A stretch of DNA of 64,000 nucleotides from positions 1,302,001 to 1,366,000 of the forward strand of contig NZ_CP109027.1 in the NCBI RefSeq assembly GCF_036226885.1. Direction: 5' to 3'. Positions 8,371 to 17,189 of this stretch are shown here, piece by piece. This DNA is from Streptomyces sp. NBC_00663 (GTDB taxonomy: Bacteria; Actinomycetota; Actinomycetes; Streptomycetales; Streptomycetaceae). Both the position numbers and the translations under genes were made by a program. Position 1 is the first letter of the stretch; every line of letters starts with the position of its first letter. The notes under the pieces are model-generated. The model was not told the origin of the DNA. It was given only the letters and a program-made list of their open reading frames with translations, and ran no database searches.

Positions 8371-8394
8371 TACCGCTCTTCGTGGAGGCCTGCC

Positions 8395-9873
8395 ATGTCC
8401 GACGCCCTTGCCCCTCCCGCCTCGGCGGGGACGTCCTCCCCGCCCAGGTCGAGTGCTGTGGTGGCGGTACTGGCCATGGCCGGAATCGTCGTCTCACTCA
8501 TGCAGACGCTGATCATCCCGATCGTGCCCGAGCTGCCGACGTTCCTGGACGCCCCCGCGTCCGACGCCGCCTGGGCCGTCACCGCGACCCTCCTGGCCGC
8601 GGCCGTCGCCACCCCCACGGTCGGCAAGCTCGGCGACATGTTCGGCAAGCGGCGGATGCTGCTGGCCAGCATCGGACTGCTGATCGCCGGTTCCCTGGTC
8701 TGCGCCCTCTCCGACTCCCTCGTACCGATGATCATCGGCCGGGTGCTCCAGGGCCTGTCCGCCGCGGTGGTGCCGCTCGGCATCAGCATCCTGCGGGACA
8801 CGGTGCCCGCCGAGAAGCTCGCCGGTTCCACGGCCGTGATGAGCGCCTCGCTCGGTGTCGGCGGCGCGATCGGGCTGCCGGCCGCCGCGTTCATCGCCGA
8901 CAACTGGGACTGGCACGTCCTGTTCTGGATCGCCGCCGGCCTCGGCGTCGCCTCCCTGCTCCTCGTCCTGTTCTTCGTCCCGGAGGCCGGCGACCGCGCC
9001 GGCGGGCGCTTCGACCTGGTCGGCTCGCTCGGCCTGTCGGCCGGTCTGGTCACCCTGCTCCTCGCCGTGTCCAAGGGCGGTGACTGGGGCTGGACCTCCG
9101 CGACGACCCTGGGTCTGGCCGCCGCCTCCGTGATCGTCCTGCTGAGCTGGGGCTGGTGGGAGCTGAGGTCCAAGGAGCCGCTGGTCGACCTGCGCACCAC
9201 GGCCAAGGCCCAGGTCCTGTTCACCAACCTCGCCTCGATCGCCCTCGGCTTCTCGATGTTCGCCACGTCCCTGGTCCTGCCGCAGCTGATGCAGCTGCCG
9301 AAGGAGACCGGCTACGGACTCGGCGAGTCCATGCTCACCGTGGGCCTGGTGCTGGCCCCGCAGGGCTTCGTGATGATGATCATGTCCGCCCTGTCCGCCA
9401 AGCTCACCGCGGCCAAGGGCCCGAAGATCACGCTGATGGTCGGCACGCTGATCGTCGCCTCCGGCTACGGCCTGAACATCCTGTTCATGAGCGAGCTCTG
9501 GCACATGGTCCTGGTGTCCTGTGTCATCGGCGCCGGCATCGGCTTCACCTACGGCGCCCTGCCCGCCCTGATCATGGGTGCCGTCGCCCCCTCCCAGAGC
9601 GGTGCGGCCAACAGCCTCAACACGCTGATGCGGTCGCTCGGCACATCCTTCGCCAGCGCCCTCACCGGTGTGCTCCTCGCCCAGCTGACCACCGACTTCG
9701 GCGGCCACGCCCTCCCGTCGGAGAGCGGCTTCAAGGTCGTCATGGCCATCGGCGCCGGAGCGGCGGTCCTCGCCTTCTTCCTCGCCTCCTTCATCCCGAG
9801 GAAGCGGCCCGCGGCGACCGTGGGTGCCGACAGCCCGGCCCAGACCGCGGAGGTCGCCGGCGCGAAGGCCTGA
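8395..9873 (+). CDS. DHA2/EmrB-QacA-type MFS efflux transporter
   Basis: A 492-aa drug:H+ antiporter-like protein, about 14 membrane segments. Motif A is visible as GKLGDMFGKRRML, and the motif C-like region GVGGAIGLPAAAFIAD follows. Helix 1 is VVAVLAMAGIVVSLMQTLIIP. The C-terminus is a short soluble tail. A strong SD precedes the ATG, and a double operator covers the promoter, pointing to ligand-induced efflux. A hairpin terminator follows directly. Confidence 0.88.
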   Translation: MSDALAPPASAGTSSPPRSSAVVAVLAMAGIVVSLMQTLIIPIVPELPTFLDAPASDAAWAVTATLLAAAVATPTVGKLGDMFGKRRMLLASIGLLIAGSLVCALSDSLVPMIIGRVLQGLSAAVVPLGISILRDTVPAEKLAGSTAVMSASLGVGGAIGLPAAAFIADNWDWHVLFWIAAGLGVASLLLVLFFVPEAGDRAGGRFDLVGSLGLSAGLVTLLLAVSKGGDWGWTSATTLGLAAASVIVLLSWGWWELRSKEPLVDLRTTAKAQVLFTNLASIALGFSMFATSLVLPQLMQLPKETGYGLGESMLTVGLVLAPQGFVMMIMSALSAKLTAAKGPKITLMVGTLIVASGYGLNILFMSELWHMVLVSCVIGAGIGFTYGALPALIMGAVAPSQSGAANSLNTLMRSLGTSFASALTGVLLAQLTTDFGGHALPSESGFKVVMAIGAGAAVLAFFLASFIPRKRPAATVGADSPAQTAEVAGAKA

Positions 9874-9892
9874 CACAACCGCCGACCCGGCC

Positions 9893-9931
9893 GACCGAGC
9901 CCTCGGAGCCCTCCGCTCCGGGGGCTCGGTC
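9893..9931. terminator. Bidirectional hairpin terminator between convergent genes
   Basis: A 16-bp stem (arms 9893-9908 and 9916-9931; left arm GACCGAGCCCTCGGAG) with one G-T pair and a 7-nt loop. It sits in the 72-bp space between the MFS gene and the maleylacetate reductase. Confidence 0.8.
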
Positions 9932-9945
9932 GTGCCCTACGACGC

Positions 9946-11034
9946 CTACGACCGACTCGGCGGCCCGCCCTCGTACGCCGCCCGCAGCAGCACCAGCACC
10001 CCGTCCTCCGTGACGTCCCTGGGGTTGGGATACGCCCGCCCGGCCGCCTGCCCCGCCGCCTGAGCGGCCGCGACCGCCAAGTCGGGCTCCTTCAGGCCGA
10101 GTTCGGCGAGGGAACGGGGTGCGCTCAGGTCCCCGGCCAGCCGCCACAGGGCGGTCGGGGCCTCGGTCGCGTCCAGGGCACGGGCGACGGCGGACGCCGC
10201 CTCGGGGGCCGCGGGGGCGTTGTACGCGAGGACGTACGGCAGGACCACGGTGTGGGTCTCGGCGTGGGGCAGACCGAAGGTGCCGCCGAGGACATGGCAC
10301 AGCTTGTGGTGCAGGCCCATCGTGGTGGCGCCCAGGCAGGAGCCGCAGAGCCAGGCGCCGCGGAGGGCACGGCCGCGGGCGTCCAGGTCCCGGGGGTCCG
10401 CGGCCAGCCGGGGCAGCGCGCCCGCCATGGCCCGTACGCCCTCCTCCGCGGTCAGCGCGATCAGGGGCGAGGTGTCGGGGGCGTACAGGGCCTCGACGGC
10501 GTGGGCGATCGCGTTGACGCCGCTGGTGACGGAGAGCGGGACGGGGAGGGAGAGGGTCAGCTCGGGGTCGTAGACGATGCTGCGGGGCAGGACGGAGGGG
10601 TCGCGGCCGGTGCGTTTGGCGCCGTGTTCGGTCAGGCCCCACACCGGGGTCGCCTCGGAGCCGGAGTAGGTGGTGGGCACCGCGATCAGCGGCAGTCCGG
10701 TGCGCAGCGCGACCGCCTTGCCGAGTCCGATCGCCGATCCGCCGCCGACCGCCACACAGCCGTCCGCGCCCGCCGCCCGGGCCACCTCCACGGCCCGGTC
10801 GGCGACTTCGACGGGGACATGCATCCTGGCCCCGGTGTGCAGGCCCGCGCAGGCTGGGCCGAGGGAGTCGGCGACCGTCTGCGCTACATCGGCGCCGTGG
10901 GTGCCGGAGACCACCAACAGCCGCCGCAGGCCGAGCCGTTGAGCCTCCTCCGCGGTCGCCGTCGTCGCGGCGCCGGGACGGAAGACGACCCGCATGGGCG
11001 GCGTCTGGTGGGTGAAGGACGCCAAGTGGTTCAC
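9946..11034 (-). CDS. Maleylacetate reductase (iron-containing alcohol dehydrogenase family)
   Basis: 362 aa; reduces maleylacetate to 3-oxoadipate with NAD(P)H, the last specific step of hydroxyquinol (1,2,4-trihydroxybenzene) degradation. The nucleotide-binding GGGSAIGLGKAVAL (about 86-99) and PTTYSGSEATP segments fit the family. So does the metal region (NAIAHAVEALY... GLHHKLCHVLGGTFGLPHAETH). The GTG at 11034 shares 4 nt with the stop of the upstream dioxygenase gene (GTGA), so the two are translationally coupled. Neighbour evidence makes the substrate call firm. Confidence 0.88.
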   Translation of the reverse strand: MNHLASFTHQTPPMRVVFRPGAATTATAEEAQRLGLRRLLVVSGTHGADVAQTVADSLGPACAGLHTGARMHVPVEVADRAVEVARAAGADGCVAVGGGSAIGLGKAVALRTGLPLIAVPTTYSGSEATPVWGLTEHGAKRTGRDPSVLPRSIVYDPELTLSLPVPLSVTSGVNAIAHAVEALYAPDTSPLIALTAEEGVRAMAGALPRLAADPRDLDARGRALRGAWLCGSCLGATTMGLHHKLCHVLGGTFGLPHAETHTVVLPYVLAYNAPAAPEAASAVARALDATEAPTALWRLAGDLSAPRSLAELGLKEPDLAVAAAQAAGQAAGRAYPNPRDVTEDGVLVLLRAAYEGGPPSRS

Positions 11035-11882
11035 GCGCGCTCCAGTACGAGGTCGATCCGCGCGTGCCGGAAGGGGTTCGGCAGGCCCGACTCCCGGGCC
11101 AGGGCCGGGTCGTCGGTCGGGGTGAAGTCGCGCACGAGGCTCTGCTTGACGGCGAACACCGCGTCCGAGTCCAGGTACGGGTCGCCCGCGACGAAGATGT
11201 GCGTGGTGACCGGGGTGTGGTCCGGGGCGGAGGCGATGAAGTGGATGTGTGCGGGGCGGTAGGGGTGCCTGCCGGTGGCCCGCAGGAGGTCGCCCACCGG
11301 GCCGTCCGTGGGGATCGGGTACGAGCTCGGCACACAGGTGCGGAACCGGAAGCGGCCCTCGGTGTCCGTGGTGAACAGGCCGCGGCCGTTGCCCGCCGGC
11401 TGGACGTCCGGTTGCTGGACGTCGTAGTAGCCGTTGCCGTCGGCCTGCCAGACGTCCAGGGTCGCGCCGGGCAGCGGGGTGCCGTCCGCGGACAGGACGC
11501 GACCGCTGACCAGGCAGGGCTCGCCCGCCCCGACGAGGTCGATGGTCGCGCCGAGCGGGCGGGCCGGGGACTCGGTCATGTGGAAGGGGCCGAGGACGGT
11601 CGACTCGGTGGCGTCGGGGCCGTGTCCGCCGTTCAGTGTCTCCAGCAGCATCGACAGGCCGAGCACGTCCGACAGGAGGATGAACTCCTGCCGGGTGTCC
11701 GTGCAGGTCTGTCCCGTCGCGGTGAGGAAGCGGATCGCCGCCTCCCACTCCTGCTGCGTCAGTCGGGTCTCGCGGGCGAAGTCGTGCAGGTGCCGGACGA
11801 GGGCGGTGAGCAGGTCGCGCAGACGGGGGTCGGCGGTGGCGTGCAGGCTCTGGATCGCCTCGTCGGTGACGTCGGTGGTCAT
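11031..11882 (-). CDS. Intradiol dioxygenase, probably hydroxyquinol 1,2-dioxygenase
   Basis: 283 aa; cleaves an aromatic ortho-diol using Fe(III) to give maleylacetate when hydroxyquinol is the substrate. The N-terminal helical dimerisation domain is followed by the catalytic beta-domain. Iron ligands are recognisable: Tyr in DGNGYYDVQ, Tyr in SSYPIPTDGPVG, and the two His of RPAHIHF. Catechol and hydroxyquinol enzymes are close relatives. Coupling to maleylacetate reductase favours hydroxyquinol. No upstream monooxygenase (resorcinol type) is nearby. Confidence 0.88.
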   Translation of the reverse strand: MTTDVTDEAIQSLHATADPRLRDLLTALVRHLHDFARETRLTQQEWEAAIRFLTATGQTCTDTRQEFILLSDVLGLSMLLETLNGGHGPDATESTVLGPFHMTESPARPLGATIDLVGAGEPCLVSGRVLSADGTPLPGATLDVWQADGNGYYDVQQPDVQPAGNGRGLFTTDTEGRFRFRTCVPSSYPIPTDGPVGDLLRATGRHPYRPAHIHFIASAPDHTPVTTHIFVAGDPYLDSDAVFAVKQSLVRDFTPTDDPALARESGLPNPFRHARIDLVLERA

Positions 11883-11947
11883 GTGGACTCCCTTCCCCGG
11901 CCGGCCCCGACCCTACGCTGCGTCACTTCCGGTTCCCTGCCTCGCGG

Positions 11948-12475
11948 TCACTTGATGACGGCGTTGGCCACCACCACACCCACGCCCAGCAGCGCGTCCA
12001 CCGCGCCGGTCAGCAGGGCGGTGGCCCACGATCGGTGCGCCCAGCGCGCGGTCACCAGCCCGAGGCCGAACAGCAGCGTGATGTTCAGGGCGAACGCCGG
12101 GTACTCCACCCCCTTCGCCGGCCACCAGCCCCACCCCGCGCCCGCCAGCACCGCGACGGTGGGCAGGACGGCCGCGATCAGGGGCCACTCGTTGACCAGC
12201 GTGCGCAGGGCGTCGCCGCGGCGGTGCGGGGTGCGTTCGGCGATGTAGTGGGCGTAGCCGTGGGCGAGGGCCGAGGCAAGGGCCGTGACCACGAGCCACA
12301 GGGCGTCGTAGCGGCGGCTGTCCTGGGAGGTGTGGCCGTACTGGGTGAGCGCGGCGACCATTGAGCAGGCCAGGACGGCGCCGTAGACGCCGCCGAACAG
12401 GACGGCCTCGCGTGTGTCGTGCGGGTGCGGTTCCCCGGCGGTCCGTGCCGGGGCCGGTGCCATGTCCTCCGCCAT
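11948..12475 (-). CDS. Integral membrane protein, unknown function
   Basis: About 175 aa with five predicted membrane helices (for example AVLFGGVYGAVLACSMVAAL, DALWLVVTALASALAHGYAHYI, LIAAVLPTVAVLAGAGWGWW). A basic loop (AERTPHRRG) follows helix 2. I do not recognise the family with certainty. Starts at 12496 and 12466 are also possible. GATCGT lies 7 nt upstream of the ATG at 12475, which would suit a leaderless start. It is divergent from the cupin gene at 12598. Confidence 0.65.
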   Translation of the reverse strand: MAEDMAPAPARTAGEPHPHDTREAVLFGGVYGAVLACSMVAALTQYGHTSQDSRRYDALWLVVTALASALAHGYAHYIAERTPHRRGDALRTLVNEWPLIAAVLPTVAVLAGAGWGWWPAKGVEYPAFALNITLLFGLGLVTARWAHRSWATALLTGAVDALLGVGVVVANAVIK

Positions 12476-12585
12476 GCCCTCCACGATCACGCGCATCGGG
12501 CCGGGCCGCCAGTCGCGACGAAGTGTCCTCCCACCTGGGGCGATACCGCACACCCTGTCCACGGCCGAGGGGCGCGCGGGGTGAC

Positions 12586-12591
12586 TAGGGT
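12586..12591 (+). promoter_or_regulatory. -10-like TAGGGT for the cupin gene (leaderless)
   Basis: TAGGGT fits TANNNT and ends 6 nt before ATG 12598. No SD is visible and the -35 is weak. Confidence 0.4.
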
Positions 12592-12597
12592 CGTTCC

Positions 12598-12984
12598 ATG
12601 AGTTCCATGAGTCCCCTGAGCCACAGTTCCAGCCACAGTTTCGTGGTCCACATCCCCGACGCCGAGCTCGAACCCGAGCCGCTCGACCCGGCGCAGATCG
12701 TGTCCGGGACGCCCGAGGTGACCGGGAAGGTGGTCTGGGAGTCGGCGGACGGCAGGCAGCTCCGCGGCATCTGGCAGATCACGCCGGGCGTCGTCACCGA
12801 CACCGAGGCGGACGAGCTGTTCGTGGTGATCAGCGGCTCGGCCACCGTCGAGGTGGCGGGCGGGCCGACGCTGAGGGTCGGGCCCGGCGACATGGCGGTG
12901 CTGCGCGAGGGCGACCGTACGACGTGGACGGTGCACGAGACGCTGCGCAAGGCGTACGCCATCAATCTCGGCCAGGCCACCTGA
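12598..12984 (+). CDS. Small cupin-domain protein
   Basis: 128 aa, a single cupin barrel of the type seen in DUF861/EutQ-like proteins. The core is TEADELFVVISGSATVEVAGG followed by LRVGPGDMAVLREGDRTTWTVHETLRKAY. The classical metal-binding His pairs of motif 1 are mostly absent (no HxH), so it may not bind metal in the usual way. Function unknown. Convergent with the LacI gene. Confidence 0.75.
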   Translation: MSSMSPLSHSSSHSFVVHIPDAELEPEPLDPAQIVSGTPEVTGKVVWESADGRQLRGIWQITPGVVTDTEADELFVVISGSATVEVAGGPTLRVGPGDMAVLREGDRTTWTVHETLRKAYAINLGQAT

Positions 12985-13012
12985 ACCGACGGCAGGAACG
13001 GTCGAGCCGGCC

Positions 13013-14032
13013 TCAGCCGGGCATGTTGTACGGGGTCACGACCTGGATCGCGGACGGCAGCGTGGGTCCCGCCGGGGGCAGCGCGCCGTGCGCCCGCATG
13101 ACGAGGTGGCAGGCCTCCCGCAGGTCCTGACGCAGATCGTGGTGGAGGACCGCGGAGAGGCGGTGCTCGCTCAGCAGCCGGGTGTTGTCGTGATCGAGGT
13201 CATGGGCGACGAAGACCGCGCAGGCGCGGCTCAGGTCCTCGAAGGCGCGCAGGGTCGCGATGTTGCCGCCGCCGATGGAGTAGACGGCGCGGATGTCCGG
13301 GTCCCGGGTGAGGGCGGCGCGGACGAGGTCGTACTGGGTGGCGTCCAGGCCCTGGCCCTCGGCGATCTCGACCAGGGTGCGATCCGGGTGGTGGGCCCGC
13401 ATGGCGCTGCGGAAGCCCATCTCGCGCTCCTCCTCGTTGCGGAAGAACCCGCTGCTGAGGCTGGTGAGGACATTGCCGGGCCGGTCGCCCAGCCACTGGC
13501 CCATCAGGTACGCCGCCGTCGCCCCGGCCGCCCGGTTGTCGATGCCGACGTAGCCGAGGCGGGCGCTGGTGGGCAGGTCGGTGACCAGGGTGACGACCGG
13601 GATGCCGGCGGCGACCAGGCGTCCGACGGCCGCGGTGACCTCGGGGACGTCCGGCGCCTTGAGGATCACGCCCTGGGAGCCACGCCGGGCTATCCGGTCA
13701 AGGGTGCGGACCTGCTCCTCGACCGGGCCGGTCTCCCGGAAGTGGAAGCGGGAGCGTACGACCGCCGGATGCAGGGCGGGCAGTTCCGCCTCCAGCGCGG
13801 CACGGACGGCGGTGCTGAACCGCTCGGGCGTCTGCATCACTATGTCGATCATGAACGTACGGCCGACGAGCCGGACCTGGGTGCGCTGCCGGTCCAGGTC
13901 CGCGATGGCCTGCCGGACCTCACGCGCGGTGCTCTCCCGGACGCCGCCCCTGCCGTTCAGCACCCGGTCCACGGTGGCCTCGCTGAGCCCTGCCTGACGT
14001 GCGATTTCCCGGATGGGGAAGGGGTGACCCAT
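13013..14032 (-). CDS. LacI-family transcriptional regulator
   Basis: 339 aa. The N-terminal LacI helix-turn-helix reads IREIARQAGLSEATVDRVLNG (residues 7-27), followed by the hinge and a periplasmic-binding-protein-like sugar sensor (for example QGVILKAPDVPEVTAAVGRL, AGIPVVTLVTDLPTSARLGYVGIDN). It is divergent from the dioxygenase/SDR/dehydrogenase operon and probably represses it in the absence of a sugar or cyclitol ligand. The 130-bp intergenic region carries a perfect inverted repeat that suits a LacI-type dimer. Confidence 0.9.
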   Translation of the reverse strand: MGHPFPIREIARQAGLSEATVDRVLNGRGGVRESTAREVRQAIADLDRQRTQVRLVGRTFMIDIVMQTPERFSTAVRAALEAELPALHPAVVRSRFHFRETGPVEEQVRTLDRIARRGSQGVILKAPDVPEVTAAVGRLVAAGIPVVTLVTDLPTSARLGYVGIDNRAAGATAAYLMGQWLGDRPGNVLTSLSSGFFRNEEEREMGFRSAMRAHHPDRTLVEIAEGQGLDATQYDLVRAALTRDPDIRAVYSIGGGNIATLRAFEDLSRACAVFVAHDLDHDNTRLLSEHRLSAVLHHDLRQDLREACHLVMRAHGALPPAGPTLPSAIQVVTPYNMPG

Positions 14033-14072
14033 GCGCGGGCTCCTTGAGGGGTTTTTGATGGCTCCGTGCCGG

Positions 14073-14101
14073 TTGTTCGACGGGTTTGTACTGACAAGAA
14101 T
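14073..14101 (+). promoter_or_regulatory. Candidate promoter TTGTTC-N17-AAGAAT for the dioxygenase operon
   Basis: The -35 TTGTTC (14073-14078) and -10 AAGAAT (14096-14101) are 17 bp apart; the -10 is weak. The spacer contains GTTTGTACTGACA (14084-14096), a 13-bp motif that recurs with one change on the opposite strand between the two inositol operons (24671-24683). Confidence 0.4.
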
Positions 14102-14138
14102 GACAGCGCTGCGTCGCCCCTGTCACCGAAGCGCTGTC
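14102..14138. promoter_or_regulatory. Candidate LacI operator, GACAGCGCT ... AGCGCTGTC
   Basis: A perfect 9-bp inverted repeat (14102-14110 and 14130-14138) with a 19-bp spacer lies between the proposed -10 and the dioxygenase start. Each arm also contains the palindrome AGCGCT. Binding by the divergent LacI protein is inferred. Confidence 0.5.
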
Positions 14139-14161
14139 GCCCTGCCACCGAGAGGACGTCG

Positions 14162-15328
14162 ATGTCCTTCACCGCCGTACACCGCCGTGCCTGGCTCTCC
14201 GAGCAGGACTGTGACCTCGCCGCCCTGCGCCCGCTCGTCGAGCGGACCACCGACCCCGCCGACTACCCGTACGCCACGTCCGTGGAGCGGAACGTCCTGC
14301 TCTACGACAGTGCGGGCATCCATGCCGCCGAGAACCGCCGGGACGTCCAGGAGGAGCTCGTGCGGGCCCTCACCGACGGGCCCGGAGTCGTGGTCTTCCG
14401 CGGCGCGTTCCCCGATGCGGCGGTCGTCGACCGGGCGAGCGCGGTCTTCGAGGCGCTGATCCGCGAGCAGGACGCGGCGGGCGCCACCGCCGGCGACCAC
14501 TTCGCGACGCCCGGAACCAACGAACGGGTGTGGAACGCGCTGGAGAAGGCCGCCCTGTACGACCCGACGGCGTTCGCCGACTACTACGCCAACCCCGTCC
14601 TCGCCCTGGTCGCCAAGGCCTGGCTCGGCCCCGGCTATCAGGTCACCTCCCAGGTCAACGTGGTCAACCCCGGCGGCCTGGCCCAGACCGCGCACCGCGA
14701 CTACCACCTCGGCTTCCTCTCCGACGAGGTGGCCGCCGCCTACCCGTCGCATGTGCACCGCCTCTCCCCCGTGCTCACGCTCCAGGGCGCCGTCGCGCAC
14801 TGCGACATGCCGGTGGAGTCCGGGCCGACGCTGTACCTGCCGTACTCCCAGACCTTCGAGCCGGGTTATCTGGCCTGGCGGCGGCCGGAGTTCCAGGCGT
14901 ACTTCAAGGAACACCACGTCCAGCTGCCGCTGGCCAAGGGCGACGCCGTCTTCTTCAACCCGGCGCTGTTCCACGCGGCCGGCACCAACCGCACCACGGA
15001 TGTGCGGCGGGTCGCCAATCTGCTCCAGGTGTCCTCGGCGTTCGGGCGGGCCATGGAGACCGTGGACCGGGAGACGATGGCGAACGCCGTCTACCCCGTG
15101 CTGCTGCGCCGCGCCACGGAGGGCGCGAGCCAGGAGTGGCTGGCGAACGTCATCGCCGCCAGCGCCGAGGGCTACCCCTTCCCCACCAACCTCGACAGCG
15201 ATCCCCCGCTGGACGGTCTGGCTCCGCCCTCGCAGGCGGATCTGGTCCGGCGTGCGCTCAGTGAGCGGTGGACGCCGCGGACACTGCGGGACGAGCTGCG
15301 GGCGCGCGCCGAGCGGCGCGAGAGCTGA
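14162..15328 (+). CDS. Phytanoyl-CoA dioxygenase (PhyH)-family Fe(II)/2-oxoglutarate oxygenase
   Basis: 388 aa, ATG 14162 with AGAGGA before it. The PhyH-type facial triad is visible: HxD in TAHRDYHLGF near residues 177-186 and the distal His in NPALFHAAGTNRT near 274-286, where the Arg/Asn-Arg would bind 2-oxoglutarate. The enzyme hydroxylates a small molecule using O2 and 2-oxoglutarate. First gene of a four-gene operon with an SDR and two Gfo/Idh/MocA dehydrogenases under a LacI regulator, so the substrate is probably a polyol or cyclitol. Oxidative O-demethylation of a methyl-inositol is one hypothesis. Confidence 0.85.
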   Translation: MSFTAVHRRAWLSEQDCDLAALRPLVERTTDPADYPYATSVERNVLLYDSAGIHAAENRRDVQEELVRALTDGPGVVVFRGAFPDAAVVDRASAVFEALIREQDAAGATAGDHFATPGTNERVWNALEKAALYDPTAFADYYANPVLALVAKAWLGPGYQVTSQVNVVNPGGLAQTAHRDYHLGFLSDEVAAAYPSHVHRLSPVLTLQGAVAHCDMPVESGPTLYLPYSQTFEPGYLAWRRPEFQAYFKEHHVQLPLAKGDAVFFNPALFHAAGTNRTTDVRRVANLLQVSSAFGRAMETVDRETMANAVYPVLLRRATEGASQEWLANVIAASAEGYPFPTNLDSDPPLDGLAPPSQADLVRRALSERWTPRTLRDELRARAERRES

Positions 15329-15343
15329 AAGGAACACATCCCC

Positions 15344-16138
15344 ATGGGACTTCAAGGACCGCGAGGACTCCTCGCGGACAAGGTCGTCCTCGTCAACGGC
15401 GGCAGCCAGGGCGTGGGTGCCGCGATCGCCCTGGCCGCCGTCCGCGAGGGCGCGACCGTGGCCGTGTCCGGGCGCCGCCCGGAACCGGGCGAGGCGCTGG
15501 TGGCCGAGCTGACGGCCGCGGGCGGCAAGGCGATGTTCGTGCGCGCCGACCTCGCGGACGCCGAGCAGGCGAAGCGGTCGGTGGCCGAGGTCGTCGCCGC
15601 GTACGGCCGGATCGACTGCCTGGTGAACTCGGCGGGTTTGACCTCCCGGGGCACGCTGCTCGACACCACGCCCGAGCTGTTCGACCAGCACATCGCGATC
15701 AACCTCAAGGCGCCGTTCTTCGCGATGCAGGCCGCGGTCGCCGACATGGTGGGCCGGGGCGCGCCCGGCACGGTCGTCAACATCATCACGTCGTCCGCGC
15801 ACGGCGGACAGCCGTTCCTCGCGCCCTACGTCGCCGCGAAGGCCGGGCTGATCGGCCTCACCCGCAACGCGGCACACGCGCACCGCTGGGACCGGGTGCG
15901 GATCAACGGCCTGAACATCGGCTGGACGGCGACCGAGGGCGAGGACGCCACCCAGAAGACCTTCCACGGCGCCGCGGACGACTGGCGTGAGCAGGCCGCC
16001 GCGAAGCTGCCGATGGGCAAGCTCGGCCAGCCGGACGAGATCGCCGACTTCGTGGTCCTGCTGCTGTCCGACCGGTCCGGCGTGGTCACCGGATCGGTGA
16101 TCGACTGGGACCAGAACGTGCTCGGCGGACTCGACTAG
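15344..16138 (+). CDS. SDR-family oxidoreductase
   Basis: 264 aa classical short-chain dehydrogenase. Cofactor motif NGGSQGVGAAIAL is near residues 18-30. VNSAGL is the NAG-like motif. Catalytic Ser lies in IITSSAHGG, and Tyr/Lys in PYVAAKAGL near 161-169. An Arg-rich loop after the beta2 strand (SGRRPEPG) hints at NADP preference. It begins 15 bp after the PhyH gene and is likely co-transcribed with it. It probably oxidises a sugar or cyclitol hydroxyl. Confidence 0.88.
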   Translation: MGLQGPRGLLADKVVLVNGGSQGVGAAIALAAVREGATVAVSGRRPEPGEALVAELTAAGGKAMFVRADLADAEQAKRSVAEVVAAYGRIDCLVNSAGLTSRGTLLDTTPELFDQHIAINLKAPFFAMQAAVADMVGRGAPGTVVNIITSSAHGGQPFLAPYVAAKAGLIGLTRNAAHAHRWDRVRINGLNIGWTATEGEDATQKTFHGAADDWREQAAAKLPMGKLGQPDEIADFVVLLLSDRSGVVTGSVIDWDQNVLGGLD

Positions 16139-16184
16139 CACCACCGTTGTGTCGTAAGAAACCCCTCAAGGAGCTGCAACCCCC

Positions 16185-17189
16185 ATGCGCATCGGAATCC
16201 TCGGCCTCGGCCGTATCGGCGCCTTCCACGCCGAGACCCTCTCCGGACTCGACGCGGTCGAGTCGCTCGTGCTCACCGACCCGTTCGCGGACGCCGCCAA
16301 GGCCGCCGCGGAGAAGTTCGGCGGCGAGGTCGTGGACTCGCCCGAGGCCCTGCTGGCCGCCGGCGTGGACGGCATCGTCGTGGCCGCCGCGACGGACGCC
16401 CACCCGGCGCTGATCCTGGCCGGTGTCGAGGCCGGCATCCCGGTCTTCTGCGAGAAGCCCGTCGCCAAGCACATGAGCGAGGGCGTCGAGGTCCTCAAGG
16501 CGATCCAGGGCACGGACGTGCCGATCCAGATCGGCTACAACCGGCGCTTCGACACCGGATTCGTGGCGGCCCGCGCCGCGGTGCAGAGCGGTGAGCTCGG
16601 CAAGCTGCACACCGTGCGCTCGACGACCCTGGACCCGGCGCCGCCGCCCGCCTCGTACGTCGCCGCCTCCGGGGGCATCTTCCGTGACTGCTCGGTGCAC
16701 GACTTCGACATCATCCGCTGGGTGACCGGCCGCGAGGTCGTCGAGGTGTACGCCGTCGGCGGCAACCGGGGCGCCGACTACATCAAGGCGGCGGGCGACG
16801 CCGACACCACCGGCGCGATCCTCACGCTCGACGACGGCACGATCGCGGTGATCTCCAACTCCCGCCACAACAAGCGGGGTTACGACGTCCGTATGGAGCT
16901 GCACGGCTTCGAGGACTCCATCGCGGTCGGCCTGGAGGACAAGCTGCCGCTGCGCTCGGTCGAGCCCGGGGTGACCTTCCCGGCCGGGACCCCGCACGAC
17001 TTCTTCATGGACCGCTTCACCGCGGCCTACCGTGCCGAACTCACCGCGTTCACCGAGGTCGTGGCGGGCAAGCGGCCCTCCCCGTGCACGGTGGAGGACG
17101 CCCTGGAGGCGGGCTGGATCGCCGAGGCGTGCACACTGTCCCTGCACGAGCACCGCCCCGTGACCATCGAGGAGGTACGGCAGGCATGA
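16185..17189 (+). CDS. Gfo/Idh/MocA-family dehydrogenase, inositol 2-dehydrogenase-like
   Basis: 334 aa. The N-terminal Rossmann motif is GILGLGRIGAFHAETL. The family signature CEKPVAKHMSEG (about 93-104) carries the catalytic-region lysine. SVHDFDIIRWVTG supplies the later Asp/His pair. The overall pattern is close to myo-inositol/scyllo-inositol 2-dehydrogenases. The gap upstream holds AAACCCCTCAAGGAGC, identical to the leader of the LacI gene. Its stop overlaps the next start (ATGA). Confidence 0.85.
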   Translation: MRIGILGLGRIGAFHAETLSGLDAVESLVLTDPFADAAKAAAEKFGGEVVDSPEALLAAGVDGIVVAAATDAHPALILAGVEAGIPVFCEKPVAKHMSEGVEVLKAIQGTDVPIQIGYNRRFDTGFVAARAAVQSGELGKLHTVRSTTLDPAPPPASYVAASGGIFRDCSVHDFDIIRWVTGREVVEVYAVGGNRGADYIKAAGDADTTGAILTLDDGTIAVISNSRHNKRGYDVRMELHGFEDSIAVGLEDKLPLRSVEPGVTFPAGTPHDFFMDRFTAAYRAELTAFTEVVAGKRPSPCTVEDALEAGWIAEACTLSLHEHRPVTIEEVRQA

